Positions 50,195 through 59,199 of a stretch of 64,000 nt of DNA are shown here, in pieces. The notes under the pieces were generated by a model that saw nothing but the letters and a program-made list of their open reading frames with translations, did not search any database and was not told the origin of the DNA. The stretch is from JBKPNJ01 sp963695705 (GTDB lineage Bacteria > Actinomycetota > Actinomycetes > Propionibacteriales > Nocardioidaceae). The stretch spans positions 124,001 to 188,000 of the forward strand of contig CAVOHB010000001.1 of NCBI GenBank assembly GCA_963695705.1, in the 5' to 3' direction. A program made the position numbers and the translations under genes. The stretch's first letter is position 1, and every line of letters begins with the position of its first letter.

Positions 50195-51548
50195 GGTCGT
50201 CACCCCCGTCCGGTGAGTGGACCTCTGTGTGCGTCTGGGATTGCACCGCATCGGGTTCGGCGGTGACGATGGCCGGCTCGAGCGCCGGCGTCGTCTGTCC
50301 GGGCATCGGAGGGACCGGATAGCCGCCCGCGAAGGCGTCGAACCCGGCCGACTCGGCCTCGGGCTCCTCGGAGGCACCCTCACCGACGAACGACAGCACC
50401 AGGAACAGCAGAACCGCGACCGCGGCGGCGGCGGCCAGGTACCGGCGGTCGAAACCGGAGTCCAGGCTCACCGCGCGGATGGTGGCGACCGCCACGATCC
50501 ACAGCAACGAGACCGGGATCAGCACCTTCCAGCCGAGCTTCATGAACTGGTCGTACCGCAGTCGCGGCAGTGTGCCGCGCAGCCAGATGAAGAAGAAGAC
50601 GAAGATGAACACCTTGGCCAGGAACCACAACACGGTCAAGTAGCCGGTGTTGGCCTCGTCCCACAGTGACAGGGGCCAGGGCGCGCGCCAGCCACCGAGG
50701 AACAGCGTCGTCGCCAGCGTCGAGACCGTGATCATGTTGATGTACTCGGCCAGGAAGAACAGCGCGAACTTCAGCGACGAGTACTCGGTGTGGAAGCCGC
50801 CGACCAGTTCACCCTCGGCCTCGGGCAGGTCGAACGGCGCGCGGTTGGTCTCGCCAACCATCGCGCAGATGTAGATGAGGAACGACGGGACCAGGATCAC
50901 GCCGAACCAGAGGCGCTGCTGGGCGTCGACGATCTCCGACGTCGAGAGCGATCCCGCGTAGAGGAAGACGGCGACGAGCGCGAGGCCCATCGCGACCTCG
51001 TAGGAGATCATCTGCGCCGACGAACGGAGCGCGCCCAGCAGGGAGTAGGTGGAGCCGGAGGACCAGCCGGCGAGCACGATGCCGTAGATGCCGACCGAGG
51101 CGACGGCCAGGATGTAGAGCACCCCGACCGGCAGGTCCGTCAGCTGCAGCGGTGTGTGCACGTCGGTGAACGGAACCCGGACGACCGGCCCGAACGGGAT
51201 CACCGCGAACGCCATGAACGCGGTGACGGTGGAGATCACCGGGGCGAGAATGAACACCACCTTGTCCGCCGCAGTCGGGACGATGTCCTCCTTCAGTGCG
51301 AGCTTGATGCCGTCGGCCAGGCTCTGCAGCAGACCCTGGGGTCCGTGCACGTTGGGACCGATGCGGTGCTGCATCCGTGCCACGACGCGGCGTTCGAACC
51401 AGATGATGAACAGGGTCAGCAGCACCAGGAGCGCGAACACGAGGATGACCTTGATCACCACGAGCCACCAGGGGTCCTGGCCGAACGCGGACAGATCCGA
51501 GGCCGCGAGCAGGCTGCTACCGGCGTCGGCGCCCAGACTGGTGGTCAT
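50187..51548 (-). CDS. nuoH: NADH-quinone oxidoreductase subunit H
   Basis: Membrane subunit that forms most of the quinone cavity together with NuoB and NuoD. The 453-residue product has RRVVARMQHRIGPNVHGPQG near residue 55, LPVGVLYILAVASVGIYGIV near 143, FDLPEAEGELVGGFHTEYSS near 236 (conserved Glu cluster) and PRLRYDQFMKLGWKVLIPVS near 330. After about residue 385 there is an extra hydrophilic tail rich in Glu, Pro and Ala, not part of the core. It overlaps nuoG by 4 bases. Confidence 0.95.
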   Translation of the reverse strand: MTTSLGADAGSSLLAASDLSAFGQDPWWLVVIKVILVFALLVLLTLFIIWFERRVVARMQHRIGPNVHGPQGLLQSLADGIKLALKEDIVPTAADKVVFILAPVISTVTAFMAFAVIPFGPVVRVPFTDVHTPLQLTDLPVGVLYILAVASVGIYGIVLAGWSSGSTYSLLGALRSSAQMISYEVAMGLALVAVFLYAGSLSTSEIVDAQQRLWFGVILVPSFLIYICAMVGETNRAPFDLPEAEGELVGGFHTEYSSLKFALFFLAEYINMITVSTLATTLFLGGWRAPWPLSLWDEANTGYLTVLWFLAKVFIFVFFFIWLRGTLPRLRYDQFMKLGWKVLIPVSLLWIVAVATIRAVSLDSGFDRRYLAAAAAVAVLLFLVLSFVGEGASEEPEAESAGFDAFAGGYPVPPMPGQTTPALEPAIVTAEPDAVQSQTHTEVHSPDGGDDRG

Positions 51549-53956
51549 CCAGCACCTCCGGTGACGGTGACGAGGGAGCCGGCGCGGGCGCCGAGCTCAC
51601 GGTGCACGACGTGCTGCGGCGCCCAGACCACTCCGTCAGAGAGGTCTGCGACGCTCACCGGCAAGGTGACCGAGCCGGTCTCGGTCGCCAGCGTGACACC
51701 CTGTCCGACGGTGACGCCGAGGCGCGCCGCAGCGTCGGCGGACACCAGTGCGATGGGCCGGCGGCCGGTGGCGGCGAGGAAGGGTTCGCCGGCGAGCATC
51801 CGGCCTTCGTCGATCAGCAGCCTCCACGTCGCGAGCACCTGCCGGTCGTCCGCGGCGGCGGCCGGGGAACCGGGCTCGGTCGACGGCGCCGGGAGACGGT
51901 CACCGTCCCAGATCCCGAGGTCGGCGAGCTCACCGGCAGCCTGCGCGGGAGTGCGGATCCCGAAGGGAACCCCGAGCTCCTCCGCCACACCGGCGAGCAC
52001 CCGGATGTCGGGGAGCGCATTGGTGCCGGCGAGGACCACCTCGAACGGCCGCGGGCGGCCCTCCCAGTCGATGAACGTTCCGGCCTTCTCCGCCACGGGG
52101 GCGATGGGGAACACCACATCGGCCTGCGCTGTCACCTCGCTGGCCCGGAGCTCGAGACTGACGACGAACTCCGCGGCGGCGAGCGCCTGGCGGGCGCGGT
52201 CCGGATCGGGCAGGTCGGCGATCTCGACGCCTCCCACCACCAGCGCCTTGAGCTCACCGGATGCCGCCGCGTCGAGGATCGCCGACCCGTCTCGGCCCCG
52301 TTTGACCGGCGGCGAGACGCCCCAGACCGTCCCGACGTCGACTCTCGCCGCGGCATCGGCGACCGAGCGGCCGCCCGGCAGCAGCCCGGGCAGGCAGCCC
52401 GCGTCGACGGCACCCCGTTCGCCCGCCCGGCGTGGGATCCACGCGAGCCTGGCTCCTGTGGTCCGCGCGAGCGTCGCGGCCGCCGACAGCGCGCCGTCGA
52501 CCGTCGCGAGGCGCTCCCCGAGGAGGACCACCGCCTCAGGCCCGATCGAGGGGTTTCCGGCCAGGTCGGCGAGCGCTGCCGCCTCACCGCCCGGGCCGGT
52601 CCTGATCAGGGTGCCGTCCAGCTTGGCCAGCCCCGGAGACGTGAACGGCGCGATCGACAGAACGTCGAGACCCGTCGCCCGGACCGCCTTGCGGAGCCGG
52701 AGAAAGACGATCGGCGACTCCTCCTCGGGCTCGAAGCCGGCCAGCACCGCCGTCGAGGACCTGGCCAGGTCGGCGTACGTCACGCCGATCCCCTGTCCGG
52801 CCACGACCGCACCGAGGAAGTCGGCCTCCTCGGTGGAGTGTGCCCGGGCCCGGAAGTCGATGTCGTTGCTGCCGAGGGCCACCCGGGCGAACTTTGAGTA
52901 GGCATAGGCGTCCTCGACGGTGAGCCGACCGCCGGTGAGGACTCCGACAGAGCCCTCCGCCGCGGCCAGTCCGCGCGCCGCGACCCCGAACGCCTCCGTC
53001 CACGATGCCGGCCGCAGCTGGCCGGAGTCCTCGTCCCGCACCAGCGGATGAGTGAGCCGGTCGGGCTGCCGGGCGTAGGTGAACGCGAACCGTCCCTTGT
53101 CGCAGTTCCACTCCTCGTTGACCTCCGGATCGTCGCCGGCCAGCCGACGCATCACCTTGCCGCGGCGGAAGTCGGTGCGCAGCGCGCAGCCGGAGGCGCA
53201 GTGCTCGCAGACGCTGGGCGACGACACCAGGTCGAACGGCCGCGAACGGAACCGGTAGGCCGCGCTGGTGAGCGCACCGACGGGGCAGATCTGGATGGTG
53301 TTGCCCGAGAAGTAGGACTCGAACGGCTCCTTCTCGTAGATGCCGACCTGCTGCAGCGCCCCGCGCTCCAGCAGCGTGATGAACGGGTCACCGGCGATCT
53401 GCTCGGAGAACCGCGTGCACCGGGCACACAGCACACAGCGCTCACGGTCCAGCAGGATCTGTGCCGAGACGTTGATCGGCTTGACGAACGTGCGCTTGGT
53501 CTCGGTGAAGCGCGTCTCACCGCGGCCGTTGGACAGCGCCTGGTTCTGCAGCGGGCACTCGCCGCCCTTGTCGCAGACCGGGCAGTCCAGCGGGTGGTTG
53601 ATCAGCAGGAACTCCATGATTCCCTGCTGCGCCTTGTCCGCCACCGGCGACGTGGCCTGGGTGTTGACGACCATGCCCGACACCACCGGCAGCGTGCACG
53701 AGGCCTGGGGTTTGGGGATGGGCCGGCCGTTCCCGGCGTCGGCCACGTCGACCAGACACTGCCGGCAGGCGCCGACCGGCTCGAGCAGCGGGTGGTCGCA
53801 GAACCGCGGGATCTGCACGCCGATGAGCTCTGCGGCCCGGATGACCAGCGTCCCCGACGGGACGCTCACCTCGACGCCGTCGATGGTCAGTGTCACGAGG
53901 TCGTCCTCGGCACGGCGTGCCACTGCGCCGCCCGGCTTGTTGGTCTGGACGCTCAT
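51545..53956 (-). CDS. nuoG: NADH-quinone oxidoreductase subunit G
   Basis: Large Fe-S subunit of the peripheral arm, 803 residues. A [2Fe-2S] domain is at about 20-90 (CDHPLLEPVGACRQCLVDVA). The His-Cys3 type cluster region with HPLDCPVCDKGGECPLQNQA is near 116-135, CVLCARCTRF near 170 and CPVGALT near 225. CEHCASGCALRTDF near 250 begins the molybdopterin-like fold, with its own N7 type cysteines. The C-terminal half is a degenerate molybdopterin oxidoreductase domain. It overlaps nuoF and nuoH by 4 bases. Consistent with other actinobacterial NuoG. Confidence 0.95.
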   Translation of the reverse strand: MSVQTNKPGGAVARRAEDDLVTLTIDGVEVSVPSGTLVIRAAELIGVQIPRFCDHPLLEPVGACRQCLVDVADAGNGRPIPKPQASCTLPVVSGMVVNTQATSPVADKAQQGIMEFLLINHPLDCPVCDKGGECPLQNQALSNGRGETRFTETKRTFVKPINVSAQILLDRERCVLCARCTRFSEQIAGDPFITLLERGALQQVGIYEKEPFESYFSGNTIQICPVGALTSAAYRFRSRPFDLVSSPSVCEHCASGCALRTDFRRGKVMRRLAGDDPEVNEEWNCDKGRFAFTYARQPDRLTHPLVRDEDSGQLRPASWTEAFGVAARGLAAAEGSVGVLTGGRLTVEDAYAYSKFARVALGSNDIDFRARAHSTEEADFLGAVVAGQGIGVTYADLARSSTAVLAGFEPEEESPIVFLRLRKAVRATGLDVLSIAPFTSPGLAKLDGTLIRTGPGGEAAALADLAGNPSIGPEAVVLLGERLATVDGALSAAATLARTTGARLAWIPRRAGERGAVDAGCLPGLLPGGRSVADAAARVDVGTVWGVSPPVKRGRDGSAILDAAASGELKALVVGGVEIADLPDPDRARQALAAAEFVVSLELRASEVTAQADVVFPIAPVAEKAGTFIDWEGRPRPFEVVLAGTNALPDIRVLAGVAEELGVPFGIRTPAQAAGELADLGIWDGDRLPAPSTEPGSPAAAADDRQVLATWRLLIDEGRMLAGEPFLAATGRRPIALVSADAAARLGVTVGQGVTLATETGSVTLPVSVADLSDGVVWAPQHVVHRELGARAGSLVTVTGGAG

Positions 53957-55263
53957 GCGCCGGCTCCGACGGCGGAGAAGAGTGTCGCCGCGGCCGGGTC
54001 GAACGGGCAGCCGTCCGGCTGCAGGTGGTCTAGGTACTCCTCGCGGAAGTACTGGATCGAGGACATGATCGGGGCCGCAGCACCGTCAGCAAGGGCACAG
54101 AAGGATCGACCCATGATGTTGTCGCACAGGTCGAGCAGGGCCTCCAGGTCAGCCTCGGTGCCTTGCCCGTCCTCCAGCCGCTGCAGGATCTGGACAAGCC
54201 ACCACGTGCCCTCCCGGCACGGTGTGCACTTGCCGCACGACTCGTGCTTGTAGAACTCCGTCCACCGCAGCACCGCGCGGACGACGCAGGTGGTGTCGTC
54301 GAAGATCTGGAGCGCCTTGGTGCCGAGCATGCTCCCGGCCGCCGCCACCCCCTCGTAGTCCAGCGGCACGTCGAGATGCTCGGCGGTCATGAGCGGGGTG
54401 CTGGAACCACCCGGGGTCCAGAACTTCAGCGTGTGGCCGCGCCGCACACCGCCGGCGAGGTCGAGCAGCTCGCGCAGCGTGATGCCGAGCGGGGATTCGT
54501 ACTGGCCGGGCTTCTCGACATGTCCCGACAGCGAGTACAGGGTCATGCCCTTGCTCTTGTCGGTGCCCATCGAGCTGAACCAGTCCGCGCCCATGGTCAC
54601 GATGCACGGCACTGACGCGATCGTCTCCACGTTGTTGATCACCGTCGGCGAGGCGTACAGCCCGGCGACGGCCGGGAACGGCGGTCGCAGCCGTGGTTGT
54701 CCCCGGCGCCCCTCGAGCGAGTCGAGCATCGCCGTCTCCTCGCCGCAGATGTACGCGCCGGCACCGGCGTGGATGACCAGATCGAGGTTGTAGCCGCTGC
54801 CGTGGATGTTCTTACCCAGGTGTCCTGCCAGGTACGCCTCCTGCACCGCCCGCTGCAGACGGCGGACGACGTGCAGCACCTCTCCGCGCACGTAGATGAA
54901 CGCGTGGCTGGCGTTGATCGCATAGGACGAGATGATGGCGCCTTCGAGCAGCACGTGCGGCGACGCCATCATCAGCGGAATGTCCTTGCAGGTGCCCGGC
55001 TCGGACTCGTCGGCGTTCACGACCAGGTAGTGCGGCTTGCCGTCGTCCTTGGGGATGAAGCCCCACTTCATCCCGGTCGGGAACCCCGCGCCGCCGCGCC
55101 CGCGCAGTCCCGAGTCCTTGACCATCTCGATGACCGCCGCCGGTGCGAGCTCGAGCGCGCTGGCGAGCGCCTCGTACCCGCCGTTGCGTTCGTACGCCGC
55201 GAGCGTCCAGGCGCGGTCGTGGTCCCAGTCCGCCGACAGCACCGGCGTCAGCGTGTCGGTCAT
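53953..55263 (-). CDS. nuoF: NADH-quinone oxidoreductase subunit F
   Basis: NADH- and FMN-binding subunit, 436 residues. GLRGRGGAGFPTGMKWGFIP near residue 53 is the FMN/NADH loop and NADESEPGTCKDIPLMMASP near 84 completes it. GAGAYICGEETAMLDSLEGR is near 167. ESCGKCTPCREGTWW near 345, plus CDNIMGRSFCAL near 390, hold cluster N3. It overlaps nuoE and nuoG by 4 bases each. Confidence 0.96.
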   Translation of the reverse strand: MTDTLTPVLSADWDHDRAWTLAAYERNGGYEALASALELAPAAVIEMVKDSGLRGRGGAGFPTGMKWGFIPKDDGKPHYLVVNADESEPGTCKDIPLMMASPHVLLEGAIISSYAINASHAFIYVRGEVLHVVRRLQRAVQEAYLAGHLGKNIHGSGYNLDLVIHAGAGAYICGEETAMLDSLEGRRGQPRLRPPFPAVAGLYASPTVINNVETIASVPCIVTMGADWFSSMGTDKSKGMTLYSLSGHVEKPGQYESPLGITLRELLDLAGGVRRGHTLKFWTPGGSSTPLMTAEHLDVPLDYEGVAAAGSMLGTKALQIFDDTTCVVRAVLRWTEFYKHESCGKCTPCREGTWWLVQILQRLEDGQGTEADLEALLDLCDNIMGRSFCALADGAAAPIMSSIQYFREEYLDHLQPDGCPFDPAAATLFSAVGAGA

Positions 55264-56078
55264 GCGCCGTCCCTCCGTTGGCCGTCCCGGTCAACCGACA
55301 TTGAACCCTGTGCGTCACCCTGGGCGTCGGCGACCTTGGTCTCCGACTCCGCGCGTTGCGTATCGGCCTGCTCCGAGGCGGCCGCCGGGTGCGCTGGCTG
55401 GCTGCCGGTGTCCGCGTCGCGCGACTCCTCGCCCGGCGGTGCCGTCCAGCCCCGCTCGTGGGCCAGCCGCAGGCCGACCAGCGAGGCCGGCCCGGCGGCG
55501 GGACCCTCGTCGGCGCGATCGTCGGGGAAGCCGGCGAGGACCCGCTCGGCCTCACGCCAGGTGCAGACGCGCGCGCCGCGGCTGGCCCGCACCTCCACAC
55601 CGGCCCGCAGGTCGTCGACCAGCTGGGTCGCGGACTCCGGTGTCTGGTTGTCGAAGAACTCCCAGTTGACCATCACCACGGGGGCGTAGTCGCACGCCGC
55701 GTTGCACTCGACGTGTTCCAGGGTGATCTTGCGGTCGGCCGTCGTCTCGTCGTTGCCGATGTCGAGGTGGTCCTTGAGACGGTCGAAGATCGCGTCGCCA
55801 CCCATCACCGCACACAGCGTGTTCGTGCAGACGCCGACGTGGTAGTCGCCGACGGGGTGCCGCTTGTACATCGTGTAGAACGTGGCGACACCGGACACCT
55901 CGGCGGAGGAGATGCCGAGCACGAGCGCGCACGCCTCGATCCCCTGGGCGGTCACCCTGCCCTCGACGCTCTGGACCAGGTGGAGCATGGGCAGCAGCGC
56001 GCTGCGCGGGTGCGGGTATCGGGCCACGATCTCCTGCATCGCGGCGACCGTCTCGGCCGGAAGCGTCGACTCGGTCAT
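55260..56078 (-). CDS. nuoE: NADH-quinone oxidoreductase subunit E with C-terminal extension
   Basis: Thioredoxin-like [2Fe-2S] subunit (cluster N1a). The start is ATG at 56078 (MTESTLPAETVAAMQEIVAR), which shares one base with the nuoD stop. The cluster cysteines are in GVCTNTLCAVMGGD near residue 90 and VECNAACDYAPVVMVN near 130. The 272-residue length exceeds the usual 170-220. The last 90 residues are low in order and rich in Ala, Asp, Glu and Gln (for example DTGSQPAHPAAASEQADTQR). Actinobacterial NuoE often has such tails. Confidence 0.94.
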   Translation of the reverse strand: MTESTLPAETVAAMQEIVARYPHPRSALLPMLHLVQSVEGRVTAQGIEACALVLGISSAEVSGVATFYTMYKRHPVGDYHVGVCTNTLCAVMGGDAIFDRLKDHLDIGNDETTADRKITLEHVECNAACDYAPVVMVNWEFFDNQTPESATQLVDDLRAGVEVRASRGARVCTWREAERVLAGFPDDRADEGPAAGPASLVGLRLAHERGWTAPPGEESRDADTGSQPAHPAAASEQADTQRAESETKVADAQGDAQGSMSVDRDGQRRDGA

Positions 56079-57475
56079 CAGCGGTCCACTCCGCCCATCA
56101 CCGGGTCGATGCTGGCGACGGCGACGATGACGTCGGCCACCTGCCCGCCCTCCGACATCGCCGGCGCGCATTGCAGGTTGACGAACGAGGGATCGCGGAA
56201 GTGCGCCCGGAACGGTCTGGTGCCGCCGTCTGAGACGGCATGGCAACCGAGCTCACCGCGCGGCGACTCCACCGGGACGTACGCCTGCCCGGCCGGAACC
56301 CGGAAGCCCTCGGTGACCAGCTTGAAGTGGTGGATGAGCGCCTCCATCGACTCGCCCATGATGTGCCGGATGTGGTCCAGCGAGTTGCCCATCCCGTCGG
56401 TGCCGACCGCGAGCTGGGCGGGCCAGGCGATCTTCTTGTCGGCCACCATGATCGGAGCGCCCTCGAGACCCTGCAGCCGGTCGGCGCACTGCTCCACGAT
56501 CCGCAGCGACTGCCACATCTCTTCGAGGCGGATCCGGAACCGTCCGTACGCGTCGGCGGTGTCCCAGGTGACGACGTCGAACGTGTAGTCCTCGTAGCCG
56601 CAGTACGGCTGGTCCCTGCGGAGGTCCCACGGGTAGCCGGTGGCCCGCAGCACCGGCCCGCTCGCGCCGAGCGCCAGGCAGCCGGCCAGGTCGAGGTACC
56701 CGACATTCTCCAGGCGCCCCTTGAAGATCGGGTTGGCGTTGCAGAACGCGGCGTACTCGGGCAGCCGCTTCTTCATCAGCTTGACGAACTCACGGATCTG
56801 TTCCAGCGCGCCCGGCGGCATGTCCTGCGCCACCCCGCCGGGACGGATGAACGCGTGGTTCATCCGCAGGCCGGTGATCAGCTCGAACAGGTCGAGTACG
56901 AGCTCGCGCTCGCGGAAGCCGATCGTCATCACCGTCAGTGCGCCGATCTCCATGCCTCCGGTGGCGATCGCGACGAGATGGGACGAGATGCGGTTGAGCT
57001 CCATCAGCAGGACGCGCATCACGTCCGCCTTCTCCGGGATGTCCGCGGTGATGTCGAGCAGCCGCTCGACCGCCATCGAGTAGGCGGCCTCGTTGTAGAA
57101 CGGCGACAGGTAGTCCATCCGGGTGCAGAACGTGACGCCCTGCGTCCAGGAACGGAACTCCATGTTCTTCTCGATGCCCGTGTGCAGGTAGCCGATTCCG
57201 CACCGCAGCTCGGTGACGACCTCACCCTCCAGCTCGAGGATGAGCCGGAGCACGCCGTGCGTCGAGGGGTGCTGCGGTCCCATGTTCACCACGACGTGCT
57301 CTTCGTCGTTCTCGGCGACCCCGGAGACCACCGCGTCCCAGTCCTGGCCGGTCACCGTGTACACCGTGCCGGTCGTGGTATGCGTACCCGTCTGCGGACC
57401 CGAGCCGGTGGCGTACGGGTCGCTGTCGTCGGTCACGTCTGTCGTCCCGGAGGGGATGACGTTGGGGTCTGTCAT
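56078..57475 (-). CDS. nuoD: NADH-quinone oxidoreductase subunit D
   Basis: Quinone-binding 49-kDa-type subunit, 465 residues. VVVNMGPQHPSTHGVLRLIL near residue 60 has the conserved His of the quinone pocket. YLHTGIEKNMEFRSWTQGV, MDYLSPFYNEAAYSMAVERL and LMELNRISSHLVAIATGGME follow. The first 45 residues are a Thr/Ser/Asp-rich extension not seen in E. coli. ATG 57475 overlaps nuoC's stop by one base. Confidence 0.95.
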   Translation of the reverse strand: MTDPNVIPSGTTDVTDDSDPYATGSGPQTGTHTTTGTVYTVTGQDWDAVVSGVAENDEEHVVVNMGPQHPSTHGVLRLILELEGEVVTELRCGIGYLHTGIEKNMEFRSWTQGVTFCTRMDYLSPFYNEAAYSMAVERLLDITADIPEKADVMRVLLMELNRISSHLVAIATGGMEIGALTVMTIGFRERELVLDLFELITGLRMNHAFIRPGGVAQDMPPGALEQIREFVKLMKKRLPEYAAFCNANPIFKGRLENVGYLDLAGCLALGASGPVLRATGYPWDLRRDQPYCGYEDYTFDVVTWDTADAYGRFRIRLEEMWQSLRIVEQCADRLQGLEGAPIMVADKKIAWPAQLAVGTDGMGNSLDHIRHIMGESMEALIHHFKLVTEGFRVPAGQAYVPVESPRGELGCHAVSDGGTRPFRAHFRDPSFVNLQCAPAMSEGGQVADVIVAVASIDPVMGGVDR

Positions 57476-58233
57476 CAGTTGTAAGACCTCCGCTGGTCCG
57501 GCGGCGGGATGGTCGCACCCTTGTACTCCACCGGGATGCCGCCGAGGGGGTAGTCCTTTCGTTGGGGGTGTCCCGGCCAGTCGTCGGGCATCTCGATCCG
57601 GGTGAGCGCCGGGTGCCCGTCGAAGATGATGCCGAAGAAGTCGAACGTCTCCCGCTCGTGCCAGTCGTTGGTCGGGTAGATCGACACCACCGAGGGAATG
57701 TGCGGATCTGCATCGGGACAGCTGACCTCGAGCCGGATGCGCCGGTTGTGGGTCATCGACAGCAGGTGGTAGACCGCGTGCAGCTCGCGCCCGACGTCCC
57801 CCGGGTAGTGCACGCCCGAGACACCTGAGCAGAACTCGAACCTCAGCCCGTCCTCGTCCCGCAGTTGTCTGGCCACCTCGACCAGGTGCTCGCGACGGAT
57901 GTGGAAGGTGATCTCGCCGCGGTGCACGACGACCTTCTCGATCGCGGTGGAGAGCCCCGCCCCGCCCAGCGCGGTCTCGAGCCGGTTGCTGACATCGTTG
58001 AACCAGCCGCCGTAGGGCCTGCTGGCCTGCCCGGGCATCGGGACGGTGCGGGTGAGCCGGCCGTACCCGGAGGTGTCACCGGTGTCGGTGACACCGAACA
58101 TGCCGTGGCGTACGCCGAGCACCTCGACCTGCTCGGTGCCGGCCTCCTGCTGCGGTGTGAGGTTCTCCGGCAGCCGGTCGGTCACGTCGTCGTCAGTCCC
58201 AGGTGGCACCGCCGGCGAGCCGTCGTCGCTCAA
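57475..58233 (-). CDS. nuoC: NADH-quinone oxidoreductase subunit C (TTG start)
   Basis: 30-kDa-type subunit that supports NuoD. The likely start is TTG at 58233, overlapping the nuoB stop as TTGA (LSDDGSPAVPPGTDDDVTDR, first residue read as Met), giving 252 residues. A GTG lies 24 bases further in. The family block is ERETFDFFGIIFDGHPALTR near residue 188, then MPDDWPGHPQRKDYPLGGIP. The frame is open far upstream, antisense to nothing but in the nuoB shadow, and is rejected. Confidence 0.92.
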   Translation of the reverse strand: MSDDGSPAVPPGTDDDVTDRLPENLTPQQEAGTEQVEVLGVRHGMFGVTDTGDTSGYGRLTRTVPMPGQASRPYGGWFNDVSNRLETALGGAGLSTAIEKVVVHRGEITFHIRREHLVEVARQLRDEDGLRFEFCSGVSGVHYPGDVGRELHAVYHLLSMTHNRRIRLEVSCPDADPHIPSVVSIYPTNDWHERETFDFFGIIFDGHPALTRIEMPDDWPGHPQRKDYPLGGIPVEYKGATIPPPDQRRSYN

Positions 58234-58784
58234 CGCAGCAGTCCCTTCATCTGTGAGGTCGGCAGCGCCGCCATCGCCTCCTGCTCCTGTTCGTCGATCT
58301 CCGTGCGCCGGTGCGGGCCGAGCTTGCTGTGCTGGATCTCGTCGTGCAGCTTCAGGATCGCGTCGATCAGCATCTCCGGGCGTGGTGGGCAGCCCGGCAG
58401 GTACATGTCGACGGGCACCACGTGGTCGACCCCCTGCACGATCGCGTAGTTGTTGAACATGCCGCCGCTGCTCGCGCAGACACCCATGGCGAGCACCCAC
58501 TTCGGCTCGGCCATCTGGTCGTAGATCTGTCGCAGCACTGGTGCCATCTTCTGGCTCACGCGTCCAGCGACGATCATCAGGTCGGCCTGCCGCGGCGAGG
58601 CGCGGAAGACCTCCATGCCGAAGCGACCGAGGTCGTAGCGTGGGCCGCCGGAGGTCATCATCTCGATCGCGCAGCACGCCAGGCCGAACGTCGCGGGCCA
58701 CAGCGAGGCCTTGCGGAAGTAGCCTGCGACACCCTCCACAGTCGTCAGCAGCACCCCGCTCGGGAGCTTCTCCTCGATGCCCAT
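58230..58784 (-). CDS. nuoB: NADH-quinone oxidoreductase subunit B
   Basis: Carries cluster N2, which passes electrons to quinone. The 184-residue product starts MGIEEKLPSGVLLTTVEGVA. The N2 ligands are seen in FGLACCAIEMMTSGGPRYDL near residue 35, MGVCASSGGMFNNYAIVQGV near 100 and VPVDMYLPGCPPRPEMLID near 128. It follows nuoA by 38 bases and overlaps nuoC by 4. Confidence 0.96.
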   Translation of the reverse strand: MGIEEKLPSGVLLTTVEGVAGYFRKASLWPATFGLACCAIEMMTSGGPRYDLGRFGMEVFRASPRQADLMIVAGRVSQKMAPVLRQIYDQMAEPKWVLAMGVCASSGGMFNNYAIVQGVDHVVPVDMYLPGCPPRPEMLIDAILKLHDEIQHSKLGPHRRTEIDEQEQEAMAALPTSQMKGLLR

Positions 58785-58822
58785 GACCTACCGCCCCATC
58801 TCGAGTCGCGCGCCGTGCCAGG

Positions 58823-59182
58823 TCAGTCCCACTCGAGGCCGCCTCGCCGCCACACATAGGCGTACGCGACGAACACGGTGCCGATGAACAGCACCATCTC
58901 CACCAGCCCGAAGACCTTCATCGAGTCGAAGGCGACGGCCCAGGGGTAGAGGAAGATGATCTCGATGTCGAACACGATGAACAGCATCGCGGTGATGTAG
59001 TACTTGACCGGGAAGCGGCCGCCGCCGGCCGGCTGTGGCGTCGGTTCGATGCCGCACTCGTAGGAGTCGAGCCGCGCACGGTTGTAGCGCTTCGGACCGG
59101 TGAGAGAGCTCACCACCACCGAGAACACCGCAAAGGCGCCGGCGAGCAGACCGAGGCCGAGAATGGGCCAGTAGAGATCCAT
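58823..59182 (-). CDS. nuoA: NADH-quinone oxidoreductase subunit A
   Basis: Three-helix membrane subunit, first in the nuo operon. The start is ATG at 59182 (MDLYWPILGLGLLAGAFAVF), giving 119 residues, normal for the family. The loop DSYECGIEPTPQPAGGGRFP near residue 45 has the conserved Cys exposed at the quinone site, and YYITAMLFIVFDIEIIFLYP follows with its Asp/Glu pair. Any promoter must lie within or before the reductase gene, only 109 bases or less upstream. Confidence 0.95.
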   Translation of the reverse strand: MDLYWPILGLGLLAGAFAVFSVVVSSLTGPKRYNRARLDSYECGIEPTPQPAGGGRFPVKYYITAMLFIVFDIEIIFLYPWAVAFDSMKVFGLVEMVLFIGTVFVAYAYVWRRGGLEWD

Positions 59183-59199
59183 GCGCAGCCGCTCCCTCT

